36,238 bases of DNA, taken from contig NZ_JASPDO010000024.1 of the NCBI RefSeq assembly GCF_030230605.1, positions 1 to 36,238 of the forward strand, given 5' to 3'. The notes under the pieces were generated by a model that was not told where the DNA came from, made no database searches, and saw only the letters and a list, made by a program, of their open reading frames with translations. Position numbers and translations under genes: made by a program. The stretch comes from Brevibacterium sp. UMB1308A (GTDB lineage: Bacteria > Actinomycetota > Actinomycetes > Actinomycetales > Brevibacteriaceae). Shown one piece after another: positions 26,078 to 34,092 of this stretch. Each line of letters starts with the position of its first letter. Position 1 is the first letter of the stretch.

Positions 26078-26706
26078 GAGTTGAGGAATCCGTTGAGCAG
26101 GTGATCGCGTGCTGGCCACGGGTCATCGACAGGGCGCAGGTCCGCAAACCCGGCCTCAGCATGTCTGGCTGTGTGAAGGATGCCTAAGCACGCTGTTGCG
26201 TTGGTGATGTGGCCGGCCATGACTGCTTGGACGGCGTCGTTCAAGGGCACCCAGTGTGGTTTGATCTGGGCTTCTTCTGCAGTGCGCTCGCTCGCTGGGT
26301 GCGTGGTGATGTCGCGGGCTAGGTAGATGCGCAACGCTTCCGAAGAACCTCCGGGTGAGGTCAGCTGATCGGCCAATACGTTCCAGGTTCTGGCGCTTAA
26401 GTCGACTTCTTCGCGCAGTTCCCTGGCAGCTGCCACGTGTGGTTCTTCTCCCGCGTGGTCCAAAAGTCCTGCCGGCACTTCCCATTCGATGACACGTAAC
26501 GGGTGTCGATACTGCTGCATGAGCATGACCCGGTTGTCGTCGTCGAGAGCAACAACGGCTACAGCACCGGGGTGGCGCATGATTTGGCGGGTGAGCGAGG
26601 TGTCGGTTCCCGGCAACACAAAACGTTGCTCGACTACATCCCACACAGCACCCGTGAAAACCACGTCGCTGTCCAGGATCTGTGTGTCGACGTACTGATC
26701 ACGCAT
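26074..26706 (-). CDS. NUDIX hydrolase, ADP-ribose pyrophosphatase-like
   Basis: A 210-residue NUDIX enzyme. The Nudix box lies at about 80-103 ([21 protein letters not shown]) with the metal-binding REL-x-EE intact; Asp replaces the usual Gly near its end. The box is preceded by WEVPAG, as in ADP-ribose pyrophosphatases (hydrolysis to AMP and ribose-5-phosphate). It is the counterpart of Rv1700 in the mycobacterial block. ATG at 26706 overlaps the previous stop as TAATG. Confidence 0.9.
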   Translation of the reverse strand: MRDQYVDTQILDSDVVFTGAVWDVVEQRFVLPGTDTSLTRQIMRHPGAVAVVALDDDNRVMLMQQYRHPLRVIEWEVPAGLLDHAGEEPHVAAARELREEVDLSARTWNVLADQLTSPGGSSEALRIYLARDITTHPASERTAEEAQIKPHWVPLNDAVQAVMAGHITNATACLGILHTARHAEAGFADLRPVDDPWPARDHLLNGFLNS

Positions 26707-27815
26707 TAGTCGTCGTTGAGAACAAGTGCCTGAGCGTACAGGCTCAACAGGTGTTCTGCGATGAAAGTGTGACGGGCAGTACTTACCCGGTTCTTAACGT
26801 GGATTCCGTTTTGCACGCGCACTGCTGGACGGTCGATGAGTTCCGCAACCGCACGCAGTGTTCCGTCGACATTGTCTGGAGCGAACTGAGGAACCCCGTC
26901 ACCGTACATGCGGCCGTGCTGTTCTGAACCAACAAAAACAATTGGGCGACCCAACTGCATGAGGCGTTCAGCGTCCACCGCAGTCATGCGGTCAGAAGCT
27001 ACCACGACATCAGAGGCTGCCAGAACATCGACCGTGGAAATTTCTTCTGCCAAACGCATGTGTTCTACCCGGTCGACAATTCCACTCCGCACTGTCGATC
27101 GGGAGCGTCCACCACCAGTCAGCGCGAAAACCCACGAACGGTCGGGGCGGTACGATGCCAACCGGACACCCACCTCGGCGATGGTCGTCACGGCAGGCGA
27201 ATCGATCAGAGCAACCGGGCTAGACACGAGCCACGAACCAGACGGAACGTCCAGCAGATCGCGGACATCTTCGCGTGACAGCCGTGGCTGAGCCACCGGG
27301 TCGATGTCACTTGAGAGCAACTGGGCACGTTCCACGATCGCAACCGTGTCCATGTACTTTTCAACGATAGGTTCTGTGGTGCCCAAAACCACGGTTGCGT
27401 TCTTGGAGACGATCTGTGCTTGAGCCTCAGCGATCATGCTGTCATCACGGCCCACTGACGCGACAATCGTGGGGTGCATGGACTGCGGAAGACCTGTGAG
27501 CCCAGCCCCAGCAAGAGCCGCTGCGTGCAGGCCATGCGCATGCACGAGATCAATGTGACGGTAGTACTTGTGCAGTGTCAGAGCCGTGTTGGGATCACCC
27601 AGGCGCAGACCCGCACCTGCCCCAATCTCAATGTGACGCAGACGCTCACCAGACACGTTCAGGGCCTTAAAGACAGACTCACGCGACGCAACCGCCACAC
27701 GGTAGCCAGCGTCAAGCTGCGCCTGAATTGCGTGACGTGCTACTTCTGCAAGAACCGAATTAGCGTCAGTCAAAACGTGCATAATGCGCGTGTCTGCAGG
27801 TAGCAGTTCACTCAT
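26706..27815 (-). CDS. Glycosyltransferase-like protein (GT-B fold, GT4-like)
   Basis: A 369-residue protein with the outline of a GT4 enzyme: an N-terminal half with MHVLTDANS, YRVAVASRESVF and DLVHAHGLHAAALAGAGL (the HAHG loop), and a C-terminal half with WVFALTGGGRSR and a donor-site-like segment ending in QLGRPIVFVGS. The usual E-x7-E donor motif is replaced by D-x7-E (DRMTAVDAE). It may be a divergent enzyme or a non-catalytic relative. There is no signal peptide. ATG at 27815 has an AAAGGAA site. It lies where mycobacteria have pyrG (CTP synthase), between the SteB/MctB and NUDIX genes. I cannot name its substrate. Confidence 0.65.
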   Translation of the reverse strand: MSELLPADTRIMHVLTDANSVLAEVARHAIQAQLDAGYRVAVASRESVFKALNVSGERLRHIEIGAGAGLRLGDPNTALTLHKYYRHIDLVHAHGLHAAALAGAGLTGLPQSMHPTIVASVGRDDSMIAEAQAQIVSKNATVVLGTTEPIVEKYMDTVAIVERAQLLSSDIDPVAQPRLSREDVRDLLDVPSGSWLVSSPVALIDSPAVTTIAEVGVRLASYRPDRSWVFALTGGGRSRSTVRSGIVDRVEHMRLAEEISTVDVLAASDVVVASDRMTAVDAERLMQLGRPIVFVGSEQHGRMYGDGVPQFAPDNVDGTLRAVAELIDRPAVRVQNGIHVKNRVSTARHTFIAEHLLSLYAQALVLNDD

Positions 27816-27877
27816 TGTGTTCCTTTCACCAGTGGGGCCCTTGCTCCTAGCCTATCGAACTCACTTCGAGTTCAGGA

Positions 27878-28798
27878 TCAGCCCTCGCGAGGTTTAGATT
27901 GAGGCTCAGGCAAAGGGTTAGGCACAAGCGCTTTTGCACTGTCAGCGAACCCATAAGACTGGTGCTTCTTCGTGGCGTGGAGATCGGCAACTGCAAGGGC
28001 CGTGATGACGGTGCCAGCGGACAAATCAACTCCGTCGACACTGGTGACAGCGATCTTCCGGTCACGCAGTTGCTTGACAGCTCCGTTGTTTCCGCTGTCC
28101 ACTGATCCAGTAGCGACTGTGGGTGCTGTTGAGCCAAGTGCGTTCAACAGACCCGTGTAGTCCTCGGCTGGTTGTGTGTCTTCTTCGGTTGAGTCACCCA
28201 GCAGGAAAACGACGACGTCAGCGCGTGCGTAGCTTCCCCCGTTCAGGCGCTTAGCCGAACGCAGCTCGTCAATCACCTGTGTGGCTTTCTCGGCATCATA
28301 CGCGCCTTCGTGCTCACCTGCGTAAGCATGTGCAATGGCTTTTTCGAATGCTTCACGTGGGTCTGCTGGCAACTTGGGGTCGATCTCTTTGAGTGCCTCA
28401 AGTGCTTTTTCGCTCTCTTCAGGCTTGAGTGATTCGGGTGTCAGTTGTCCCCCGTCACTGACGGTAGCACCTGCGTCTTCCAAACGACCCTGCACATCCT
28501 TAATGGTCTGAGACGTCGTGTTTGGGGTTGAGACCAGAGTGACTTTCGTCCCCTTCAGGGTCTCAGCGAGAAGCGCAGGCGCTGACTCCGTGATGTACGT
28601 GTTCAAATCCTCGATTGAACCGTTTGCCTCATCGAGTTTTGCCCGCAAGTTGTCGCGGTCAGTCCGCAATGAATCAACTTGCGACTGGAGAGACTCACCA
28701 ATGGGTTGTTTGAGTGGCCCCGCGCCAAGAACAATTCCTACGGCTAGAGCCAGAAAAACAGAGATGATACTCACCAGGTGATAGCGAAAATCAATCAC
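27878..28798 (-). CDS. SteB/MctB-like membrane protein
   Basis: A 306-residue protein of the actinobacterial family that includes mycobacterial MctB (Rv1698, linked to copper tolerance) and corynebacterial SteB (linked to cell separation with SteA). The N-terminus MIDFRYHLVSIISVFLALAV leads into one membrane helix (about 7-27). A coiled coil (about 33-66) and an extracytoplasmic globular domain rich in Glu and Asp follow. GTG at 28798 has a GGAAGGAC site. It lies 25 bases after the SteA-like gene, and the two probably act together at the envelope. Copper transport and cytokinesis cannot be separated by sequence. Confidence 0.9.
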   Translation of the reverse strand: MIDFRYHLVSIISVFLALAVGIVLGAGPLKQPIGESLQSQVDSLRTDRDNLRAKLDEANGSIEDLNTYITESAPALLAETLKGTKVTLVSTPNTTSQTIKDVQGRLEDAGATVSDGGQLTPESLKPEESEKALEALKEIDPKLPADPREAFEKAIAHAYAGEHEGAYDAEKATQVIDELRSAKRLNGGSYARADVVVFLLGDSTEEDTQPAEDYTGLLNALGSTAPTVATGSVDSGNNGAVKQLRDRKIAVTSVDGVDLSAGTVITALAVADLHATKKHQSYGFADSAKALVPNPLPEPQSKPREG

Positions 28799-28823
28799 AG
28801 TAGTCCTTCCATCCGGGCAGGTA

Positions 28824-29612
28824 TCACCAAGAGAACAGGTTACCTAACCAGCTAAAGAATCCATCGAACTGCGCCCCCAGGAGACCCAGGAATGTCTGGC
28901 CAGCGGCGGTTGCCATGAGAGCGACGAAGAGAGCGAACAGGCCAGCGAGCGCCAGTCCCGCCAAGAACCAGTTTGAAAACTGCCGGCGGTACAGAAGTGA
29001 AACACCTTTTGCGTTGATGAGGCGGGATCCCAAGCGCAAGTGGGTGATGAGGCTTGGGCCTGAAACGTTTGCGTCATCGTCCACCATGTCGGTGAGCATG
29101 TCGTTGCTACCTACCGCCACAATCAGAGGTGCGTCCAAAGAATCTGCCACGAGCAAACCTGCATCACGGTTACTTCCAAGCGTGGGAAGCTTGTGGTGCT
29201 TTAACTCCTGGGATTTCATGCGCTCGATTCCCGCTGAGCTGTTTTCGTCGGGCGCGTGAGCTAAGAGGATTGCTCCGCAGTTGGCTGAGGCGTCAGCGAC
29301 GGAGTTGAGGTCCCCCACGATGATGTCAGGTGTGAGCCGGGCGTCCAGCAAGGCATCAGCCCCGTTATCGACACCAATGAGGACCGGCTTGTACTCCTTG
29401 ATGTACCCGCGCAACATTTCGAGGTCTTCTTTGTAGTGCGCGCCGGCAACCACAACCAGCGCTTGCCGTGAGCGTAGCGACTGGGGAAGTTCAGGAAGCT
29501 CAATGTCGGACTCAACGAGGTCCGGGTGTTCGTGTAATGTGGCGCCAAGTTCGCTCGCGAACTCGCCAACCAGCGAGTCGAGCTGAGCGCGTGGGTCGTT
29601 CTTTTGCGTCAT
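28824..29612 (-). CDS. SteA-like protein lacking the N-terminal domain
   Basis: A 262-residue protein matching the C-terminal two thirds of SteA, the putative cytokinetic-ring protein of actinobacteria (about 390 residues). The thiamin-pyrophosphokinase-like domain is present (YKEDLEMLRGYIKEYKPVLIGVDNGADALL and PDIIVGDLNSV, about 60-110), as are the LRLGSRLINAKGVSLLYR segment and one or two C-terminal membrane helices (about 218-260). The N-terminal domain of about 130 residues, usually opening with a PGDIAVIDH-type motif, is absent. recN ends only 21 bases upstream, so it is not hidden in another frame. A short acidic segment replaces it. No strong ribosome binding site precedes the ATG. Confidence 0.85.
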   Translation of the reverse strand: MTQKNDPRAQLDSLVGEFASELGATLHEHPDLVESDIELPELPQSLRSRQALVVVAGAHYKEDLEMLRGYIKEYKPVLIGVDNGADALLDARLTPDIIVGDLNSVADASANCGAILLAHAPDENSSAGIERMKSQELKHHKLPTLGSNRDAGLLVADSLDAPLIVAVGSNDMLTDMVDDDANVSGPSLITHLRLGSRLINAKGVSLLYRRQFSNWFLAGLALAGLFALFVALMATAAGQTFLGLLGAQFDGFFSWLGNLFSW

Positions 29613-29633
29613 TATCGAATCATTGTGACATGT

Positions 29634-31340
29634 TTAGTCGGTAAAGCCCTGTTTCTGCGCGCGTGCGGTCTGCATGAGTTCGGTTGCGTGTTCCCGGGCA
29701 GCCACAGAATCGCTTACCCCGCCCAACATGCGCGCAAGTTCGGCTTCGCGTTGATTATCCGCGACTTCTGTCACCCCAGACACTGCTCCTGACTCGTTGG
29801 AGTCGTCCTTGCGGATGACTAAGTGTGTGTCAGCCCACGCTGCAACTTGAGCTAAATGTGTGACAACAATCACCTGACTGTGTCGTGCTAAAAGCGCCAG
29901 ACGGCGACCAATTTCAGTAGCCGCGGCACCTCCCACTCCAGAGTCAACTTCGTCAAATATGAACGTGGGGAATGCGTGGGTTCGAGCGATCACCACTTCG
30001 ATAGCAAGCATCACACGGGAAAGTTCACCACCGGACGCAAGTTTTGCGATATCGCCTGGCGCAGTACCTCCGTGAGCAGAAAACAGCAGTCGAATCGCGT
30101 CTGCTCCGTGGGGGCCGGGCTCTGCGGGTTCGATGTCAAAGACCACGCGGGCGTGAGGCATGGAAAGTGCGGCGAGTTCTGTTTGAACAGCGCTGGTGAA
30201 ACCTTGGGCGGCACTAGTACGCGCCTCGGTGAGGGCCTGTGCGTGCTCGTGCATAGAGGTTTCACACTGGCGCAGCTGTTCGTCGATCCCTGCTAGATCG
30301 GAGCTGTCCGCGCTCAGTTGCAGCAGTTCTTCACCCGCTTGCGTTTCGAACTCTAGAACAGCGTCCACACCGTCGCCGTACTGATCGAGTTCAGCCAACT
30401 GAGCGATTCGCGCGTGGGTGTCTTCGAGCGACACATCATCGAGTTCAGCAAAGCTTGCAAGGTACGCAGAAAGTTCGGACGCAACATCCGAAGCTGAGAG
30501 TGCCAGAGCTGTGAGTGCTTCTGCGTGTTCTTTCACCGCGTCGTCATGGGCGCGCGCGTGGTTGACGTGATCGGCGGCCCGGTGAAGAAGATCCACAACG
30601 GTGGGAGTTTCGGTAAAACCGTCGCTGACCAACATGTCACATGCCGTCTGCACGGTTTGTTTCACGTCGTCGGCGGCTTCCAGTTTCAGCACAATTGCCT
30701 TGAGCTGTGCATCCTCACCGGCGACCGGGCGTACCCGGTCAATGTGCGCAAGCGCCCCCTCAAGATACTCAATGCGCGCGTTGCGTTCCTTTTCACTTGC
30801 GTGGAGCTCACGGGCTCGCTCGTGCACACGCTTCCATTCCTCGTACGCGTTCACATATGCGTCACGTACGTGTGCCAGTTCTTCGCCACCGTACGTATCA
30901 AGGAGTTCGCGCTGCTTGGAAGCTGAACGCAGGGTCAGCTGTTCAGACTGGCCATGCATACTGACAAGTCGCTCTCCCACGTGGGACAGAACGGCAACAG
31001 GGACCGTGCGTCCCCCGGCTGTGGCCCGGGCCCTTCCCGAGGTGGGAATAGTCCGCGTGACCACCAACTCGCCGTCATCTACGGACCCTCCAGCGTCCTC
31101 GACCCGGTCGACGACCTCGGGCTGGGATTCCACAGAAAAAATCCCTTCGACAACGGCCTTTGAGGCGTCACTGCGTACCGCCTGAGTTTCTGCCCGCGCA
31201 CCCGTGAGCAGATTCAGCGCAGACACGAACATGGTTTTCCCGGCTCCGGTTTCACCTGTCACCACGGTGAACCCCGGCCCTAAATCCACGTGGGCGTTTT
31301 CAATCACGCCCATGTTGTGAATCGACAGCGACTCAATCAC
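29634..31340 (-). CDS. recN: DNA repair protein RecN
   Basis: A 568-residue SMC-like ATPase that acts early in double-strand break repair. Seen: Walker A TGETGAGKT (about 28-36), a long central coiled coil (about 150-370), the ABC signature ASGGELSRVMLAIEVV, and Walker B TFIFDEVDSGVGG. I prefer GTG at 31340, which overlaps the NAD kinase stop as GTGA, has GGAGGGG upstream and begins IESLSIHNMGVIE as the family does, over an in-frame GTG at 31358. No SOS box is visible; it appears to be expressed within the block. Confidence 0.95.
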   Translation of the reverse strand: MIESLSIHNMGVIENAHVDLGPGFTVVTGETGAGKTMFVSALNLLTGARAETQAVRSDASKAVVEGIFSVESQPEVVDRVEDAGGSVDDGELVVTRTIPTSGRARATAGGRTVPVAVLSHVGERLVSMHGQSEQLTLRSASKQRELLDTYGGEELAHVRDAYVNAYEEWKRVHERARELHASEKERNARIEYLEGALAHIDRVRPVAGEDAQLKAIVLKLEAADDVKQTVQTACDMLVSDGFTETPTVVDLLHRAADHVNHARAHDDAVKEHAEALTALALSASDVASELSAYLASFAELDDVSLEDTHARIAQLAELDQYGDGVDAVLEFETQAGEELLQLSADSSDLAGIDEQLRQCETSMHEHAQALTEARTSAAQGFTSAVQTELAALSMPHARVVFDIEPAEPGPHGADAIRLLFSAHGGTAPGDIAKLASGGELSRVMLAIEVVIARTHAFPTFIFDEVDSGVGGAAATEIGRRLALLARHSQVIVVTHLAQVAAWADTHLVIRKDDSNESGAVSGVTEVADNQREAELARMLGGVSDSVAAREHATELMQTARAQKQGFTD

Positions 31341-32245
31341 GCTTGTGGCCCCCTCCACCCGCTGACGGGGAGTTGGAATTTGGCCACGAGGCGGTCTGTG
31401 AAAAGGTCGCGGTTGAGGCGGGCCAAAGACACTGACTTTTGGGCGCGCACGGCTTCCACACGGGCACCGGCCGGGACTTTGAACCTCAGTTGCCCGTCAC
31501 ACCACAGTTGCGCGTCAGTGTGCGACTGAGAGGGCAGGAACTCCACACCTAAACGTGAACGCGGCGACACCACCAGAGGCTTTGTAAACAGTGCGTGCGC
31601 AGAAATGGGAATCATAAGAAGCGCTTCGACTTCTGGCCACACAACTGGACCGCCTGCGGAAAACGCATATGCAGTGGAGCCCGTGGGGGTCGCGAAAATA
31701 ACTCCGTCACACCCAAACGACGACACTGGACGGTAGTCCACTCCCACGACCACTTCGATCATTGAGGAATAGCGCCCCTTTTCGATGGTAGCTTCGTTTA
31801 AGGCCCAATCGCGGTGGAGCAAGTGGCCGTCCTGGGTGACCGAAATATCGAGTGCCATGCGCTGTTCTACAAAGTACTCGCGCTTGATGGCCGCTTGGGT
31901 GGCTTGTTCGAGTTCTTGACGTTCGGACTCCGCTAAGAAACCCACGTGGCCCAGGTTGATTCCCATGATTGGGACTTCTGTTTCGTGGTACATCCCAGCC
32001 GCTCGCAGAATGGTTCCATCGCCTCCCAGAACCATGATGAGCTCAGGTTTTGCGGTTTCAAGCTCACCGATTGACAGCACTTTGATGGGGGTCGACGGTT
32101 CACCTTCGTAACTCACTAAGGCCGCGTAGTCATCATGGGACATCACAGGGGTGACGTTTTCTGCGTGGAGGAGTGAACACACGTCCAAGGCAGCCTGCCT
32201 GGCATGCGCCCGATGCGGGTGCAAAACAACGACGATATTTCTCAT
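31337..32245 (-). CDS. nadK: NAD kinase
   Basis: A 302-residue ATP (or polyphosphate)-dependent NAD kinase that makes NADP. Seen: GGDGTILRAA (74-83), NLGHVGFLAE, FGCDGVIFATPTGSTAYAFSAGGPVV (the conserved diacylglycerol-kinase-like core), and FTKPLVV. ATG at 32245 overlaps the tlyA stop as ATGA and is preceded by an unusually strong GGGGGAGGTGA site, so it is likely to be well translated in its own right. Its place between tlyA and recN is conserved in actinobacteria. Confidence 0.95.
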   Translation of the reverse strand: MRNIVVVLHPHRAHARQAALDVCSLLHAENVTPVMSHDDYAALVSYEGEPSTPIKVLSIGELETAKPELIMVLGGDGTILRAAGMYHETEVPIMGINLGHVGFLAESERQELEQATQAAIKREYFVEQRMALDISVTQDGHLLHRDWALNEATIEKGRYSSMIEVVVGVDYRPVSSFGCDGVIFATPTGSTAYAFSAGGPVVWPEVEALLMIPISAHALFTKPLVVSPRSRLGVEFLPSQSHTDAQLWCDGQLRFKVPAGARVEAVRAQKSVSLARLNRDLFTDRLVAKFQLPVSGWRGPQA

Positions 32246-32994
32246 GTCACCTCCCCCTTCGAACCTATCGGACTTTCAGCGTAGACGAAATACTCGACGT
32301 TTCCTGCGGGTCCAGGAAGGTGAGATTCGCAGGTTCGCACAGTGTGCGCCCCTACCGAGACTAAGTGTTCGGTCACCCGGTCTACAGCTTCTTGGCGTTT
32401 CTTCGCAGACGTGACCACCCCGTGTTTGTCCAGGGCTGAACGCTCCAGTTCGAATTGGGGTTTCACCATTAGGAGAAGGTGGCCACCCGGACGGGTAACT
32501 TTCACGAGCCGGTCGATGAACAGGGTGAGCGAAATAAACGACACATCTGCGACAACCAGGTCCACCAAGCCACGTGTCCACTCAGGGGTGAGCTCGCGTA
32601 AGTTGTGTCCCTCGAGGCTTGTCACGCGCGGATCGGTGCGCAGGCTGGCGTGGAGTTGGTCGTGACCCACGTCCACGGCGTAGACGTGTTCGGCTCCTTT
32701 TGTCAGTAGGACTTGCGTGAATCCGCCCGTGGATGCGCCCGCATCCAGGCATGTGAGCCCGTCTACTCGATCAATTCCTAGATCGCTCAAGGCGCCAAGG
32801 AGTTTATGCGCCGAGCGGGCTACCCACGGATCAGCCTGGGTGAGCGTCACGTGGTCGTCTGGCCCTACCGTGTGACTGGGTTTTGTCGCTTTATGACCGT
32901 TGACCGTGACGTTGCCGGCCGCGATTTCGCGAGTAGCCCGGTTACGGGAGGTAACAAGCCCACGGGCTACCAGTTCAGTGTCGAGCCTGGGCAC
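32242..32994 (-). CDS. tlyA: TlyA-family rRNA 2'-O-methyltransferase
   Basis: A 250-residue protein with an N-terminal S4 domain (RLDTELVARGLVTSRNRATREI, 3-24) and a Rossmann methyltransferase domain. The SAM site is CLDAGASTGGF (82-92). ADVSFISL, MVKPQFELE and K64 fit the K-D-K-E catalytic set. In mycobacteria TlyA 2'-O-methylates C1409 of 16S and C1920 of 23S rRNA, which affects capreomycin sensitivity. GTG at 32994 overlaps the small upstream gene as TAGTG. Confidence 0.94.
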   Translation of the reverse strand: MPRLDTELVARGLVTSRNRATREIAAGNVTVNGHKATKPSHTVGPDDHVTLTQADPWVARSAHKLLGALSDLGIDRVDGLTCLDAGASTGGFTQVLLTKGAEHVYAVDVGHDQLHASLRTDPRVTSLEGHNLRELTPEWTRGLVDLVVADVSFISLTLFIDRLVKVTRPGGHLLLMVKPQFELERSALDKHGVVTSAKKRQEAVDRVTEHLVSVGAHTVRTCESHLPGPAGNVEYFVYAESPIGSKGEVT

Positions 32995-33128
32995 TAGGGG
33001 CGTAACCCATCCAGTTCGGTGGCCATGGAGTCGAGAAGTTCATGGAGTTGAGTGACCGCGGTGTCAATCTCGCCGAGGTCTCCCCCAGGTAGCGCTTGAA
33101 TCTCCTGGGCCTGCTGGTCCCAGTTCAT
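32994..33128 (-). CDS. Small conserved acidic protein (44 aa)
   Basis: A 44-residue reading frame starting MNWDQQAQEI and ending TELDGLRP. It fits exactly between its neighbours: its ATG overlaps the HAD phosphatase stop as ATGA and its TAG overlaps the tlyA start as TAGTG. It is acidic and mostly helical by eye, with a Pro-Gly-Gly turn after residue 13. From memory, mycobacteria carry a small conserved hypothetical protein (Rv1693) at this position. The double overlap is strong evidence that it is translated; the function is unknown. Confidence 0.8.
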   Translation of the reverse strand: MNWDQQAQEIQALPGGDLGEIDTAVTQLHELLDSMATELDGLRP

Positions 33129-34090
33129 AGCTGCCCGCTCAAGGTTCCAGCGTCCAAGGCAGTGTTGTGGGCGTGCATGTATGCAAGGGCCGCATTCGCT
33201 GCCAGTAGAGGGTCACCGACGTGGGCCACGACACCCGCGTCAACCCGCACGGAAGCCGAACCACAGCGCGCTTCGGTGGGGCCCACCTCGGCGGCGGGGA
33301 GCTCTTCAAGCAGATCAGGCAACCCGGACACGATCCGGGTGGGGCGCTGGTGCTCCGGGGCACGCAGAGCCATATCAACACTGGTCACGCCCGTGAGCGT
33401 GAGAGCCGAATCAATTCCGGCAACCACGGCCGCTTCGATGTCGGTTTCCAGCTGATCCCCCACCATGAGCGGGCGGGTCGCGCCTAGCGCGTCAATAGTC
33501 TGCGTGAGCATGGTGGGTTCGGGCTTGCCCGCGTAGATGGGGGTGGTGTCGCTGAATGACGCAACGATGTCCACGAACGTGCCGTTTCCGGGCATAATTC
33601 CACGGCCGGTGGGAATCGCTTTGTCTGGGTTTGTTGGCCGGTATTGAGCACCGTTGCGGATCGCTGTGATGGCCCACGAAATGTCGGTCCACGTGGTTTG
33701 TGGACCGAACCCTTGAACCACTGCCGCTGGAGTGTTCTGAGTAAGCCAGTCGCGATCTTCAGGAGTGATGACTGTGAAACCGAACGATTCGACACAGGAT
33801 CGCAAGAACTCGCCACCCAGCACGAGCACGGCAGAGTCAGTGTCAATATCGTGCGCGAGTTTTTCAGCGGCAGCCTGAGCAGACGTCCGCACGTGCTGTG
33901 GCGTGCAAGGGATATCGAACGACGAAATTGTGTGTGCAATTTCTTCGACGTCACGCGCCGCGTTGTTGGTGATAAACGCGTACGGGGTGCCGTTGTTGTG
34001 CCACGTTTGGAGAGTGTGGGAAGCGCCAGGGATTGGTTCTTTACCCCGGTAAATCACGCCGTCTAAGTCAAGAAGGATCGCGTCGTACAT
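33125..34090 (-). CDS. HAD-superfamily class IIA phosphatase (NagD-like)
   Basis: A 321-residue HAD hydrolase. Motif I is LLDLDGVIYRG (6-16) with the nucleophile and acid aspartates two apart. Motif II is FITNNAAR (about 38-45). Motif IV is VGDQLETDIEAAVVAGID (about 216-233). The IIA cap lies between them, as in NagD and p-nitrophenyl phosphatases. The true substrate, perhaps a sugar phosphate or a damaged metabolite, is not known. The C-terminal 60 residues go beyond the core and may be a small extra domain. ATG at 34090 begins 2 bases after the TPR gene stop without a clear ribosome binding site. Confidence 0.9.
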   Translation of the reverse strand: MYDAILLDLDGVIYRGKEPIPGASHTLQTWHNNGTPYAFITNNAARDVEEIAHTISSFDIPCTPQHVRTSAQAAAEKLAHDIDTDSAVLVLGGEFLRSCVESFGFTVITPEDRDWLTQNTPAAVVQGFGPQTTWTDISWAITAIRNGAQYRPTNPDKAIPTGRGIMPGNGTFVDIVASFSDTTPIYAGKPEPTMLTQTIDALGATRPLMVGDQLETDIEAAVVAGIDSALTLTGVTSVDMALRAPEHQRPTRIVSGLPDLLEELPAAEVGPTEARCGSASVRVDAGVVAHVGDPLLAANAALAYMHAHNTALDAGTLSGQL

Positions 34091-34092
34091 GT

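Larger units (their letters stand above)
5930..33291. repeat. Dispersed 9-mer CCGAGGTGG (16 copies)
   Basis: Exact copies of CCGAGGTGG start at 8377, 9292, 16479, 17641, 17755, 17785, 22868, 24099 and 31037. The complement CCACCTCGG starts at 5930, 19392, 21442, 24262, 25386, 27170 and 33283. The base before the motif in its own orientation is usually G or C. All copies lie inside genes and fall in different reading registers (GAG GTG, ACC TCG and CGA GGT). Fewer than one copy would be expected by chance in 36 kb. Counts were made by eye and a few copies may have been missed. Confidence 0.6.
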
